64,000 nucleotides of DNA from Bradyrhizobium sp. SZCCT0153. Lineage in GTDB: Bacteria; Pseudomonadota; Alphaproteobacteria; Rhizobiales; Xanthobacteraceae. The notes under the pieces are model-generated. The model was not told the origin of the DNA. It made no database searches and saw only the letters and a list, made by a program, of their open reading frames with translations. The stretch is from positions 469,001 through 533,000 of the forward strand of contig NZ_JAFCKS010000001.1 in the NCBI RefSeq assembly GCF_018129995.1, written 5' to 3'. The first letter of the stretch is position 1; the number at the start of each line of letters is the position of its first letter. The translations under genes were made by a program, and so were the position numbers. This document shows positions 36,046 through 45,149 of the stretch, in pieces.

Positions 36046-37557
36046 TCAAATGGCCTTGATCTTGAAGAATGCGAACACGACCATCTTCAGCAGCATCCAG
36101 CCGTGGCTGAAGCGCGAGATCTGCGTTTCGCCGTAGCTGCGCGCTGCGTAGCGAATGGGAATATCAATGCTCTTCAGGTTGAGTTTCGAGGCACCGAAGA
36201 TCAGATCGAAGTCACCAAACGGATCGAAGTCTCCGAAATAGGCCTTTCCCGCCTTGAGACGATGGTAATCGCTTCGGCGCAGGACCTTGGTACCGCACAG
36301 CGTATCCGTGTAGCGCTGGTTCAACAGCCACGAGAACAGATATGAGAAGACCTTGTTGGCGATCAGATTCAGGAAGCGCATGGCCCCGGCGTCCATCGGG
36401 TAGACCAGACGCGAACCGTTGATGAACTCGCCCTTACCCGATCGCAGTGCCTCGTAGAACTTACAGAGCTGCTCGGGCGGCATGGTGAGGTCGGCGTCCA
36501 GAATCATCAGCACGTCGCCTCGCGCGGCATCGAAGGCGGTGAAGACGGCGTCGGCCTTTCCCTTGCCCGGCTGCCGCATGACTTTGACGTCCTTGTCGGG
36601 GAATGCCTGTTGGACCCGTGTCATCTCCTCGAACGTGCCGTCCTTGCTGTGGCCCTCGATGAAAATGATCTCGATGTCGGGACAGAACTGCGCAACCCGT
36701 CGCACCGCAGGCTCGATATTGCCACGCTCGTTTCTGGCGGGAATGATCACGCTCACGGACGATACGTCATCGTCGACATGGCGCAGCGAGCGCGCCACGA
36801 GATAATGGCGCAGCGACAGCGCGCGAATGCCGGGCAGGACGCTGACGAACCGGTTGGCGAAACGTCCGATCCCGAACAAGCGCAGGGGAGACAGGATGCG
36901 TTGCTCGGATTCGATCGGATCGAAGTCGGCCAGGGCTGCGAGGTTGCGCAGATCGTCGGGCGAAAGCACGTTTTGATCTGGCTGGGGCATGCGAAGGCCC
37001 AGGATCTCGGCAAGCTTGAGAACCGGATACCAGAGGTGAGAAAAATGGCCGATCACCAGCCGCGTCTCGCGCGAGCACAGCGGGTGCAGTTGTTCGATGA
37101 ACCTTTGGCAATCGTCGAGGGAGCCGATCGTGTCGAGGACGAGAATGAAGTCGAACGGGCCGTGGACGGATGACAGCGTGATCGCGTCCTCGGCGTCCGC
37201 CTGGATGAACTGAAGATCAGGATGGCGCCGCCGCGCGAGTTCGATCTGCGCATCGCTGAAGTCGAGGCCGACTCCATGAGATGGCTTCAACGCGGCGAGC
37301 GTGTCCCCGAGGCCGCAACCGATATCGAGGACGCGGCTTCCCGGCGGAATGAGGAATTGCAAGTAGCGTTCGTCCTCGCCGTGAAAAAATGCGGCCTTCT
37401 CGCGCCAGCGCGCCCGGGAGACGGCGAACCGGTCAGCATGATCGCGAAGCGCCGCCTTGCGCGACGAAAAATTGCGCGGCGCCACCTCGCCATCGCGGCA
37501 GGCGCGTGGCAAGGCAGCGTTCCGCGCGTGCGGAAATTCCAGGTCCGATTGCGTCAT
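36046..37557 (-). CDS. Fused class I methyltransferase and family 2 glycosyltransferase
   Basis: Residues about 55-200 of this 503-residue two-domain protein form a SAM-dependent methyltransferase (VLDIGCGLGD at 76-85, acidic motif II at D99). Residues about 265-490 are a GT2 of the dolichol/polyprenyl-phosphate sugar synthase type (VSVIIPARNERGN, DADLTMPPEQL with D354 and D356, then SRLVYP and DTLCGTKVLRR). The end (MLLKMVVFAFFKIKAI) is amphipathic or hydrophobic and could anchor it. No frameshift or stop separates the halves. The membrane protein gene follows after 31 bp. Confidence 0.88.
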   Translation of the reverse strand: MTQSDLEFPHARNAALPRACRDGEVAPRNFSSRKAALRDHADRFAVSRARWREKAAFFHGEDERYLQFLIPPGSRVLDIGCGLGDTLAALKPSHGVGLDFSDAQIELARRRHPDLQFIQADAEDAITLSSVHGPFDFILVLDTIGSLDDCQRFIEQLHPLCSRETRLVIGHFSHLWYPVLKLAEILGLRMPQPDQNVLSPDDLRNLAALADFDPIESEQRILSPLRLFGIGRFANRFVSVLPGIRALSLRHYLVARSLRHVDDDVSSVSVIIPARNERGNIEPAVRRVAQFCPDIEIIFIEGHSKDGTFEEMTRVQQAFPDKDVKVMRQPGKGKADAVFTAFDAARGDVLMILDADLTMPPEQLCKFYEALRSGKGEFINGSRLVYPMDAGAMRFLNLIANKVFSYLFSWLLNQRYTDTLCGTKVLRRSDYHRLKAGKAYFGDFDPFGDFDLIFGASKLNLKSIDIPIRYAARSYGETQISRFSHGWMLLKMVVFAFFKIKAI

Positions 37558-37693
37558 GAGCCCCCGCCCGACGACTTCGATGAACGCAGCATGGCAGAAA
37601 AGTGCTGCTGTTGGCTATGCGAAAATGGTCTGCTGGACGCTCCACTCCGTCGCTGCCTACCGCCTCTCGCCGTCGCGCGAGACGGTACTCGGG

Positions 37694-38578
37694 TTAGATC
37701 CCCAGCAGCTTGCGCGCGTTGGCCTTGAGCACCTTCGGCCGGATCTCGTCGCGGATCTCGATCTTGGCGAAATCCGACAGCCAGCGGTCCGGCGTGATCA
37801 CCGGCCAGTCCGAGCCGAACAGCATCTTGTCCTGCAGGATCGAGTTGATGTAGCGCACCAGGATCGGCGGGAAATATTTCGGCGACCAGCCGGACAGGTC
37901 GATATAGACGTTCGGCTTGTGGGTCGCGACCGACAGCGCCTCCTCCTGCCAGGGGAAGGAGGGGTGGGCGAGGATGATCTTGAGGTCGGGGAAATCAGCC
38001 GCGACGTCGTCCATGTACATCGGGTTGGAGTATTTCAGCCGCATGCCCATGCCGCCCGGCATGCCGGAGCCGACGCCGGTCTGGCCGGTGTGGAATAGCG
38101 CGATCGCGCCGCCATTGTTGATCTCTTCGTAGAGCGGATAGGCCATGCGGTCGTTGGCGTAGAAGCCCTGCATGGTCGGATGGAATTTGAAGCCGCGCAC
38201 GCCGTATTCCTCGATCAGCTTGCGCGCCTCGCGGGCGCCGAGCTTGCCCTTGTGCGGGTCGATCGAGACAAACGGGATGAGGACGTCGAGATGATCGGAT
38301 GCGGCCTCGATCATCTCGTAATTGTTGTAGCGGCGGAAGCCGGTCTCGCGCTCGGCGTCGACCGGGAAGATCACCGCGGCGATGTTCTTGGAGCGGTAGT
38401 AGGCGGCGGTCTCCGGCACGGTCGGCGGATGCTTGTGCGGCGACTTGAAATAGTCGGCCATCTGCGCCTGGAAATCGTCATAGCCGTCGTCGGGATGGGT
38501 GCCGCAAGGCTCCTCGGCATGGGTGTGGATGTCGATGGCGACGACGTCGTCGATATTGGGTAGCTTCAGCTTCGGCAT
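37694..38578 (-). CDS. Amidohydrolase family protein (amidohydrolase_2/ACMSD-like)
   Basis: This 294-residue TIM-barrel metal enzyme has the metal motif DIHTHAEEP near the N-terminus, then YGVRGFKFHP, LFHTGQTG and ILAHPSFPWQEE, and a late LFGSDWPV with the conserved Asp. Related enzymes decarboxylate or hydrolyse aromatic ring acids. The ATG at 38578 with GGAGG upstream is clear; the frame is open to 38785 but non-coding there. It appears to be a single transcript with its own consensus TATAAT. Confidence 0.92.
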   Translation of the reverse strand: MPKLKLPNIDDVVAIDIHTHAEEPCGTHPDDGYDDFQAQMADYFKSPHKHPPTVPETAAYYRSKNIAAVIFPVDAERETGFRRYNNYEMIEAASDHLDVLIPFVSIDPHKGKLGAREARKLIEEYGVRGFKFHPTMQGFYANDRMAYPLYEEINNGGAIALFHTGQTGVGSGMPGGMGMRLKYSNPMYMDDVAADFPDLKIILAHPSFPWQEEALSVATHKPNVYIDLSGWSPKYFPPILVRYINSILQDKMLFGSDWPVITPDRWLSDFAKIEIRDEIRPKVLKANARKLLGI

Positions 38579-38595
38579 TGTTTCCTCCCGACGGG

Positions 38596-38632
38596 TTGCC
38601 GAATTGATTATAGGATATAACGAATTTGGCAA
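38596..38632 (-). promoter_or_regulatory. Amidohydrolase promoter with overlapping inverted repeats
   Basis: On the minus strand a perfect TATAAT (plus-strand 38607-38612) lies about 29 bp before the ATG. It is nested in TTATA-GGA-TATAA (38608-38620) and flanked by TTGCCGAATT (38596-38605) and AATTTGGCAA (38623-38632), inverted with one mismatch. This is typical of a repressor site laid over a promoter. The rest of the 339-bp gap 38579-38917 shows no gene. Confidence 0.5.
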
Positions 38633-38917
38633 GGCGTCGCTGGCGGTAAAACCGCAGCCAGCAAAAGCATTTGCCGTGCTCGGCCGCGAAGGCCCAGATT
38701 GGGCCGATCCGGCCGCTTCTACTGTGCATGGGGTTGTTTTCGCGAAATTGCCGGTTCGGAACCGGGCACTCAACATTGACATCACCTCCCGCCATGCCTT
38801 AAGAACCGCCCCGTCCCGGGCGGTCGTCCGCCAGCGGGAAAAATCTCATTTTGCCACATTCGCGCGTGCCGAAACGGTAGTGCCGAACACGGCCTTTCGA
38901 ACGTTCAGGATTCCGCC

Positions 38918-39043
38918 ATGAAGGTCCGTAACTCGCTGAAATCGCTGCGCGGTCGCCATCGCGCCAACCGCCTGGTTCGCCGCAAGGGCCGGGTCTATGT
39001 GATCAACAAGGTGCAGCGCCGCTTCAAGGCTCGCCAGGGCTGA
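38918..39043 (+). CDS. rpmJ: 50S ribosomal protein L36
   Basis: A 41-residue ribosomal protein, [18 protein letters not shown] at the start and RRFKARQG at the end. It is the C-minus (zinc-free) L36 common in alphaproteobacteria: the Cys/His zinc ligands are absent. An AGGA lies seven bases before the ATG. It is a single gene with its own terminator at 39102-39126. Very basic, as expected. Confidence 0.97.
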   Translation: MKVRNSLKSLRGRHRANRLVRRKGRVYVINKVQRRFKARQG

Positions 39044-39101
39044 TATCGCCCTGCCGGACGCTCGCGCGCCCCGCAAGACCACGGTCTCACGCGAGTTTGA
39101 C

Positions 39102-39130
39102 GCCGCCTTTGCTTTGCAAGGGCGGCTTTA
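39102..39130 (+). terminator. Rho-independent terminator of rpmJ
   Basis: An 11-bp stem (GCCGCCTTTGC at 39102-39112, GCAAGGGCGGC at 39116-39126) with one G-U pair and a 3-nt loop is followed by TTTA. It lies 58 bp after the rpmJ stop and just before the TPR gene. Confidence 0.7.
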
Positions 39131-39148
39131 CGCGTTTAGACTTTGACC

Positions 39149-39790
39149 ATGGCAGTGAGATTCCTGTTCGCGCGCACCCTGTGGCTGGCCCTCGTTATGG
39201 GTGCCGCTGGCCTGACGCCGGCCCTGGCGCAGAAAGTACTGCCGGCCCCTTCCGGCAAGGAGCAGAAGAAGCTCCCGGAGGCGCCGGCCAAGCTGCCCAA
39301 GGTCGACCGCAGCAAGAATCTTGATTTCCTGTTCGGCGCGCTGAAAGCCGCGCCCGACGAGGCCAGCGCCAAGCATGTCGAGGCGCGGATCTGGGCGATC
39401 TGGATTCACACCCCGAGCGACACCGCGTCGTTGCTGATGGCGCGGGCCAGGACCGCGGTCGACGCCAAGAAGATCGACATCGCGATCAAGCTGCTGGATT
39501 CGGTCATCAAGCTGAGGCCCGACTACATCGAGGCCTGGAACCGGCGTGCCACGCTCTATTACATGCAGAACGACTATGGCCGCTCGCTTGCCGACATCCG
39601 CGAGGTTCTGATCCGCGAGCCCCGCCATTTCGGTGCGCTTGCGGGCCTCGGCATGATCATGCAGGAAGTCGGCGACGAGAAGCGCGCGCTCGAGGCCTAT
39701 CGCAAGGCGCTCGCCGTCAATCCGCACCTCGAGAAGATCCCCGACCAGGTCAAGGCGCTGACCGAGAAGGTCGAAGGCCGCGACATCTAG
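39149..39790 (+). CDS. Secreted tetratricopeptide repeat protein
   Basis: This 213-residue protein has a signal peptide (cleavage near PALAQ) and a Lys/Pro-rich linker. Helical TPR-like repeats follow from about residue 85, including AIKLLDSVIKLRPDYIEAWNRRATLYYMQNDYGRSL and ALEAYRKALAVNPHL. It is probably periplasmic and protein-binding. An in-frame TTG at 39143 is a possible alternative start. Partner unknown. Confidence 0.88.
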   Translation: MAVRFLFARTLWLALVMGAAGLTPALAQKVLPAPSGKEQKKLPEAPAKLPKVDRSKNLDFLFGALKAAPDEASAKHVEARIWAIWIHTPSDTASLLMARARTAVDAKKIDIAIKLLDSVIKLRPDYIEAWNRRATLYYMQNDYGRSLADIREVLIREPRHFGALAGLGMIMQEVGDEKRALEAYRKALAVNPHLEKIPDQVKALTEKVEGRDI

Positions 39791-39915
39791 CCTACAAGTC
39801 GATCATTTCTTGAGCGAGTGTGGCCTGTGCGGATTAACCACGATCACACGCGCCGCGCGGAAAGCACTATTGTCGGCAGCGCCGCAGGCCTACCTGCATG
39901 GCAGGAGCAACAGCC

Positions 39916-40176
39916 ATGAAGCGTTTGATTCTCGCAGGTAGCTTGCTGTTGGCGTCGGGCTCGGTGAGCTTCGCCGACGGATTGTTCTGGGTGGTCGGCA
40001 ACCGCGCCACCGGCAAATGCGACATCGTGACCAGCAATCCCGTGATCATCGGCGATATCTGGTTCGGAGACGGTCCCTACAAGTCGAAGGCCGACGCCAG
40101 GCTTGCCCGTTCGACGATCCGCGCCTGTCCCGCCGTCACCGCCGACGACGAAAAGGACGAGGACGGTACGAACTAG
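39916..40176 (+). CDS. Small secreted protein, 86 aa
   Basis: A signal peptide (MKRLILAGSLLLASGSVSFA) is followed by a short mature part with two Cys (GKCDIV and RACPAV) that could form a disulfide, and an acidic end. The ATG at 39916 has GGAG upstream. The family is of unknown function, with counterparts expected in Bradyrhizobium. Confidence 0.75.
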   Translation: MKRLILAGSLLLASGSVSFADGLFWVVGNRATGKCDIVTSNPVIIGDIWFGDGPYKSKADARLARSTIRACPAVTADDEKDEDGTN

Positions 40177-40188
40177 GTCGACAGCGAC

Positions 40189-40371
40189 CTAGTGCAGAAC
40201 GCTGGTGCCGCGCTCGGTGAGGCCGCGATCGGCGGCGGCGGCGTAAGCCTTGGCAAGCTCGGTTTCGAGATGCTCATTGATCAGCAGCAGCGCTCGCACG
40301 GCACCGCGCAGGTCGCCGTTGCAGCTTGCGACGATCTCGTCGATTGCAGTGTCTTTGGATCTGAAGCTCAT
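40189..40371 (-). CDS. Small helical hypothetical protein, 60 aa
   Basis: It begins MSFRSKDTAIDEIVASCNGD and continues with a Leu/Ala-rich helix (AVRALLLINEHLETELAKAYAAA) that could form a coiled coil. It converges on the small secreted protein gene 12 bp away. No family recognised; the open frame upstream of 40371 looks non-coding. Function unknown. Confidence 0.6.
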   Translation of the reverse strand: MSFRSKDTAIDEIVASCNGDLRGAVRALLLINEHLETELAKAYAAAADRGLTERGTSVLH

Positions 40372-40670
40372 CGAAATTCTCCGGTTCAAATCAGGACAAA
40401 TCCTGCCGGCCTTTCCCGCATCCCCTGAGGTCTGCAAGCAGGATCGGCGCCCACCCGCGCCTAGATGGCGGAACCGACCGTGGCGATTATATGGAAGCCG
40501 CGATGACGACCTCATGAAGCTGTTCCGGGGCTGGCGTGCGATTCAGGACGCCATTGATTTTATTGTGTTTTTCCTGCTGGAATTATGCACATATCCACAG
40601 CCCCGGCATTTCGGTGGAGCGCTTGGTGCCATGGAGCGAAACTGCCGCCCACAAGCCGCGTAACTGCCAA

Positions 40671-41654
40671 GTGCCCTGGATCGCCCGGATTCTCTCCATG
40701 ATCGTGATGTCAGTCGTGACGGCGCTGGTTCTGCTGGCGCTGGTCACGCAGGCCGGAATCATCGCCGTGCAACGCGCCTTTCCACCGCAGGGCCGGATGA
40801 TCGAGGTCGATGACGCCACGCTTCACGTCGTCGATGTCGGCCCGCGCGATTCGGGCCTGCCGATCGTGATGCTGCACGGTGCGAGCTCCAACCTCGAAGC
40901 GATGCGCCGCCCGCTCGGCGACCTCCTCGCCAAGAACCATCGCGTCGTCCTGATCGATCGTCCCGGCCACGGCTGGAGCACGCGGGCGCGGCGGCAGGAT
41001 TCGACGCCACAGGTCCAAGCGCGGATGATCGGCGATGCGCTTGGCAAGCTCGGGATCGACCGCGCCGTCTTCGTCGTGCATTCCTGGAGCGGCGCGCTCG
41101 GCGCGCGGCTGGCGCTCGATCATCCCGGCCGCGTCGCGGGCCTCGTGATGCTCGCGCCCGTCACCCATCCCTGGCGCGGCGGCGTCGGCCGCTACAACGA
41201 GATCATCGCAACGCCGGTGATCGGCCCGCTGCTCGCCTACACCATCACCCTGCCGCTCGGCTATTTCCTGAGCGAGCCCGGCGCGCGCAACGTCTTCCTG
41301 CCGCAAATGATGCCTGACGGATTCGTGCAGGATTCCGCGACGCCGCTGCTGCTGCGCCCGCGCGAGTTCATCGCCAACGCCTATGATCTCGTGACGCTGA
41401 AGGAAGCGGTCGCCGCGCAAGTCGCGCGCTACGGCGAGATATCGGCGCCGGTCACGATCATCGCCGGCGAGCCCGACAAGACCGTGAGGACCGACATTCA
41501 CGCGCGCCCGTTTGCCGCGGCGGTGCAGAATGCGAAGCTGATCGTGCTGCCCGACCTCGGCCACATGGTGCAGAACGCCGTGCCGGATCTCGTGAAGACC
41601 GAGATCGAGGCGATGATCGGCAAAATCGCCCCGGCGCAGGCGGCCGCCGATTAG
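40671..41654 (+). CDS. Membrane-anchored alpha/beta hydrolase
   Basis: This protein is about 327 residues from GTG 40671; ATG 40698 is an alternative start. An N-terminal helix (VVTALVLLALVTQAGIIAV) anchors it, and the rest is an alpha/beta hydrolase: oxyanion HGASSN, nucleophile elbow VVHSWSGALG, acid in GEPDKTV and His in DLGHMVQN. Possible roles include lipase or esterase. It stands alone between the 60-aa gene and cytochrome c. Confidence 0.88.
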   Translation: MPWIARILSMIVMSVVTALVLLALVTQAGIIAVQRAFPPQGRMIEVDDATLHVVDVGPRDSGLPIVMLHGASSNLEAMRRPLGDLLAKNHRVVLIDRPGHGWSTRARRQDSTPQVQARMIGDALGKLGIDRAVFVVHSWSGALGARLALDHPGRVAGLVMLAPVTHPWRGGVGRYNEIIATPVIGPLLAYTITLPLGYFLSEPGARNVFLPQMMPDGFVQDSATPLLLRPREFIANAYDLVTLKEAVAAQVARYGEISAPVTIIAGEPDKTVRTDIHARPFAAAVQNAKLIVLPDLGHMVQNAVPDLVKTEIEAMIGKIAPAQAAAD

Positions 41655-41672
41655 CGGCCGCCGTTCACCCGC

Positions 41673-42068
41673 TTACTGCTTGATCTTCCCGTCCTTGTCG
41701 AACTGAGACACATAGGTCCAGAGATTGTTGATCTCGGTCTCGTTCTTGATGCCGGCGAACGCCATCTTGGTGCCGGGGATCTTGGCCTTGGGGTCCTTTA
41801 TGTATTCCTTGAACGTGGCTTCGTCCCAGGTGATGCCGGAATTCTTGTTCGCGTCCGAGTAGTTGTAGTCCGGAGCGGTGCCCGACTTGCGGCCGTTGAG
41901 GCCGTTGAGCTCGGGGCCGACCTTGTTCTTGGCGCCTTCGCCGATCGCATGGCAGGCCAGGCATTTGTTGAACGACGTCTTGCCGGCCGCGGCATCCTGC
42001 GCCATCGCGGCGGGTGCGGTGGCAATCGCGGTGAGGATCGTCAGTGCGCCGAAAATCAGTTTTGTCAT
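41673..42068 (-). CDS. Class I c-type cytochrome (c2/c550-like)
   Basis: This 131-residue periplasmic electron carrier has a signal peptide ending AMAQ, heme motif C36-LA-C39-H40 and the sixth ligand M102 (PGTKMAF). Size and order match cytochrome c2/c550 of alphaproteobacteria (compare CycA/CycB of B. japonicum, not told apart here). It is divergent from glcD across 275 bp that hold no visible gene, and could take electrons in respiration, though a link to glycolate oxidation is only positional. Confidence 0.93.
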   Translation of the reverse strand: MTKLIFGALTILTAIATAPAAMAQDAAAGKTSFNKCLACHAIGEGAKNKVGPELNGLNGRKSGTAPDYNYSDANKNSGITWDEATFKEYIKDPKAKIPGTKMAFAGIKNETEINNLWTYVSQFDKDGKIKQ

Positions 42069-42343
42069 CGGGTGCTCTTCGTCTCTTCCCTGGGAGGTAT
42101 GGTCAGTCGCTTGCCTGATCGGCAATCGTCGGACCTGCCGGTTTTGGCAGGCCCGCCCGGCTTGGACAAGCCGCCAAACGATGACAGGTTTCACGATTTC
42201 CTACTTGTCCCAGAGCGAACTCGCGCAAGATCGCCGCTCCGACTTTCGGATGGCCTACCCAAACACCCCCGGACGTGGTTGATTTGCCGCGACAATTCGA
42301 TCGTCCGGCGTCAGCCGGAAGGATATGCCATGAAGGGTGTGAT

Positions 42344-43837
42344 ATGGCCATCATGATGCCTGCCAGCGACCAGGCCGTGCTCGCGCGCCGCGCCGAGATC
42401 GTGGCTGCGTTGCGCGCAATCGTGCCTGGCGAGGGCGTGATCGACAGCGCTTCCGAGATGCGGGTCTACGAATCCGACGGGCTGACGGCCTATCGGCAGC
42501 CGCCGATGGTCGTGGTGCTGCCGGACACGACCGAGCAGGTTTCGCTCGTCCTGAAATATTGTGCCGGGCAGGGCATCAAGGTGGTGCCGCGTGGCTCCGG
42601 CACCTCGCTGTCCGGCGGCGCGTTGCCGCTCGAGGACGGCGTGCTGTTGGGCCTCGGCAAGTTCAAGCGCATCCGCGAGATCGATTTCGACAACCGGGTC
42701 GTCGTCACCGAGCCCGGTGTCACCAACCTTGCCATCAGCCAGGCGGTTGCGCATGCCGGCTTCTACTACGCGCCCGATCCGTCCTCGCAGATCGCCTGCT
42801 CGATCGGCGGCAATGTCGCGGAGAATTCCGGTGGCGTGCACTGCCTCAAATACGGCATGACCACCAACAACGTGCTGGGTTGCGAGATCGTGCTGATGAG
42901 CGGGGAGATCCTGCGCATCGGCGGCAAGGGGTGCGAAAATTCCGGCTACGACCTGATGGGGGTCATCACCGGCTCCGAAGGCCTGCTCGGCGTCATCACC
43001 GAGATCACGGTGCGCATCCTGCAAAAGCCGGAGACCGCGCGCGCGCTGATGGTCGGCTTTGCCGAGGTCGAGGCGGCCGGCGAATGCGTGGCGCGGATCA
43101 TCGGCGCCGGCATCATTCCCGGCGGCATGGAGATGATGGACAAGCCGGCGATCCACGCCGCCGAGGCGTTCGTCCATGCCGGCTATCCGCTCGACGTCGA
43201 GGCGCTCCTCATCATCGAGCTCGACGGTCCCAAGATCGAGGTCGACGAGCTGATCACGCGCGTCGAGACAATCGCCAACGCTTGCGGCTCGACCACCTGC
43301 CAGATATCGACCTCGGAGGCCGAGCGCAATCTGTTCTGGGCCGGCCGCAAGGCGGCGTTCCCGGCCGTGGGCCGCATCTCGCCAGACTATCTCTGCATGG
43401 ACGGCACCATCCCGCGCGGCGCGCTGCCCAAGGCGCTGGCGCGCATCCGCGAGCTCTCGGAAAAATACCAGCTCGGCTGCGCCAACGTGTTCCACGCTGG
43501 CGATGGCAATCTGCATCCCCTGATCCTCTACGATGCCAACAAGGAAGGCGAGATCGAGCGCGCGGAAGCGTTCGGCGCCGACATCCTGCGCGCCTGCGTC
43601 GAGTTCGGCGGCGTCCTCACCGGCGAGCACGGCGTCGGCATCGAGAAGCGCGATCTGATGCCGGAGATGTTCACCGAGATCGACCTCAACCAGCAGCAGC
43701 GGCTGAAATGCGCCTTCGATGCGCAGGGCCTGCTCAATCCCGGAAAAGTGTTTCCGACCCTGCACCGCTGCGCCGAACTCGGCCGCATGCACGTCCATGC
43801 CGGCAAGCTGGCTTTCCCTGATATTCCGCGGTTCTAG
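42344..43837 (+). CDS. glcD: Glycolate oxidase subunit GlcD (FAD-linked)
   Basis: This 497-residue PCMH-type flavoprotein is the catalytic subunit of membrane-linked glycolate oxidase (glycolate to glyoxylate), close in length to E. coli GlcD. FAD-binding VVPRGSGTSLSGGALP and SIGGNVAENSGG are clear, and the C-terminal HAGDGNLHPLILYD and GEHGVG motifs are present. The ATG at 42344 has AAGGG upstream. First gene of glcDEF. Confidence 0.95.
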   Translation: MAIMMPASDQAVLARRAEIVAALRAIVPGEGVIDSASEMRVYESDGLTAYRQPPMVVVLPDTTEQVSLVLKYCAGQGIKVVPRGSGTSLSGGALPLEDGVLLGLGKFKRIREIDFDNRVVVTEPGVTNLAISQAVAHAGFYYAPDPSSQIACSIGGNVAENSGGVHCLKYGMTTNNVLGCEIVLMSGEILRIGGKGCENSGYDLMGVITGSEGLLGVITEITVRILQKPETARALMVGFAEVEAAGECVARIIGAGIIPGGMEMMDKPAIHAAEAFVHAGYPLDVEALLIIELDGPKIEVDELITRVETIANACGSTTCQISTSEAERNLFWAGRKAAFPAVGRISPDYLCMDGTIPRGALPKALARIRELSEKYQLGCANVFHAGDGNLHPLILYDANKEGEIERAEAFGADILRACVEFGGVLTGEHGVGIEKRDLMPEMFTEIDLNQQQRLKCAFDAQGLLNPGKVFPTLHRCAELGRMHVHAGKLAFPDIPRF

Positions 43838-43910
43838 GCGCCGATCGCTGCACCTTCGCTGCAATACGCCAAATTTGATTTCCCCTGTAAACTTGGATAC
43901 CCGCTCAGTC

Positions 43911-45149
43911 GTGGATACGCTCAAGGTCAGAGACGCCAAAGACGTCGAAGAGGTGGTGCGCGCGGCGATTGCCAATGAGCAGCCGCTCGAGATCATCGGT
44001 CATGGCAGCAAGCGCAGCATCGGCCACGCCATGGCGACCAACGCCGTGCTCGACGTCTCCGCACTGAATGCCGTCACCTCCTACGAGCCCAACGAGCTCA
44101 TCGTCACGCTCCAGGCCGGTGCTCCGCTGGCCGACGTGCTGTCGCTGATCGATGCCAAGAACCAGCAATTCGCCTTCGAGCCGATGAACACGGCGCCGCT
44201 GCTCGGCGCGCCCGCGCTCGGCACCATCGGCGGCATGATCGCGGCGGGCCTCGCCGGCCCGCGGCGCATCAGGGCGGGCGGGGCACGCGACCATCTGCTC
44301 GGGGCGCATGCCGTGTCCGGTTTTGGCGACAGCTTCAAGACCGGTGGCAAGGTGGTGAAGAACGTCACCGGCTACGACCTGTGCAAGCTTCTCGCCGGTT
44401 CCTGGGGCACGCTGTCGGTGATGACCGAGGTCACGCTCAAGGTGATGCCGAAGCCGGAGGCCGAGCGGACGCTGCTCTTGCACGGGCTCGACGATGCCAC
44501 CGCCAACAAGGCAATGACGGCGGCGCTGGGCTCGCCCTTCGACGTCTCCGGTGCCGCGCACCTGCCGAAATCGGCGTTCCGAACCAGGACCGACGGCCTC
44601 GGCGATATCGCGGGCCAGGGCGAGGCGTTGACCATGCTGCGGCTCGAAGGCATTGCCGCCTCCGCCGCCCACCGTGCCGGCTCGCTGCGCGAATTGCTGG
44701 CCCCGTTCGGAACCGCGACGCTGGTCGAGGACGTCGCGTCCGCTGCGGCTTGGGCTACGGTCCGCGACGTTCTGCCGTTCGCGGCCAGCGGTGCGCTTGG
44801 CGCCTGGCCGGTCTGGCGGATCGTCTGTCCGCCGGCGTCCGGCGCGGCGCTCGGGACGCAACTGGCGCGCGAGACCGGCGGCGAGGTGATCTATGACTGG
44901 GGCGGCGGGCTGATCTGGGCGGCGCTGCCGCCGAATGGCGACGCGCACGCCTCCGCCGTGCGCGAGCGCGCCAATGCGACTGGCGGGCACGCCACGTTGA
45001 TCCGGGCGGCCGAGGACGTCAGGCGCGGTGTCGATGTGTTCCATCCACAGGCGCCTGGCGTTGCCGCGCTGAGTGAGCGAGTGCGCGCCAGTTTCGATCC
45101 GAAGATCATCCTGAACCGGGGACGGCTGACGCGGGGCGCTGCGGCATGA
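43911..45149 (+). CDS. glcE: Glycolate oxidase subunit GlcE (FAD-binding)
   Basis: This protein of about 412 residues has the PCMH FAD-binding domain of GlcE: EIIGHGSKRSIG, LGTIGGMIAAGLAGPRR and KNVTGYDLCKLLAGSWGTL. The start is uncertain; GTG 43911 gives MDTLKVRDAKDVEEVV, TTG 43893 is possible, and neither has a strong ribosome-binding site, as might be expected for a gene coupled to glcD. It overlaps glcF by 4 bases. Confidence 0.92.
   Translation: MDTLKVRDAKDVEEVVRAAIANEQPLEIIGHGSKRSIGHAMATNAVLDVSALNAVTSYEPNELIVTLQAGAPLADVLSLIDAKNQQFAFEPMNTAPLLGAPALGTIGGMIAAGLAGPRRIRAGGARDHLLGAHAVSGFGDSFKTGGKVVKNVTGYDLCKLLAGSWGTLSVMTEVTLKVMPKPEAERTLLLHGLDDATANKAMTAALGSPFDVSGAAHLPKSAFRTRTDGLGDIAGQGEALTMLRLEGIAASAAHRAGSLRELLAPFGTATLVEDVASAAAWATVRDVLPFAASGALGAWPVWRIVCPPASGAALGTQLARETGGEVIYDWGGGLIWAALPPNGDAHASAVRERANATGGHATLIRAAEDVRRGVDVFHPQAPGVAALSERVRASFDPKIILNRGRLTRGAAA

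Noticed and set aside
40383..40420. Possible tRNA T-arm from GGTTCAAATC
   Set aside because: No acceptor stem, anticodon arm or CCA-end pairing could be built around it.
42311..43996. Minus-strand open frame of 561 codons over glcD
   Set aside because: Antisense of glcD; no recognisable protein.
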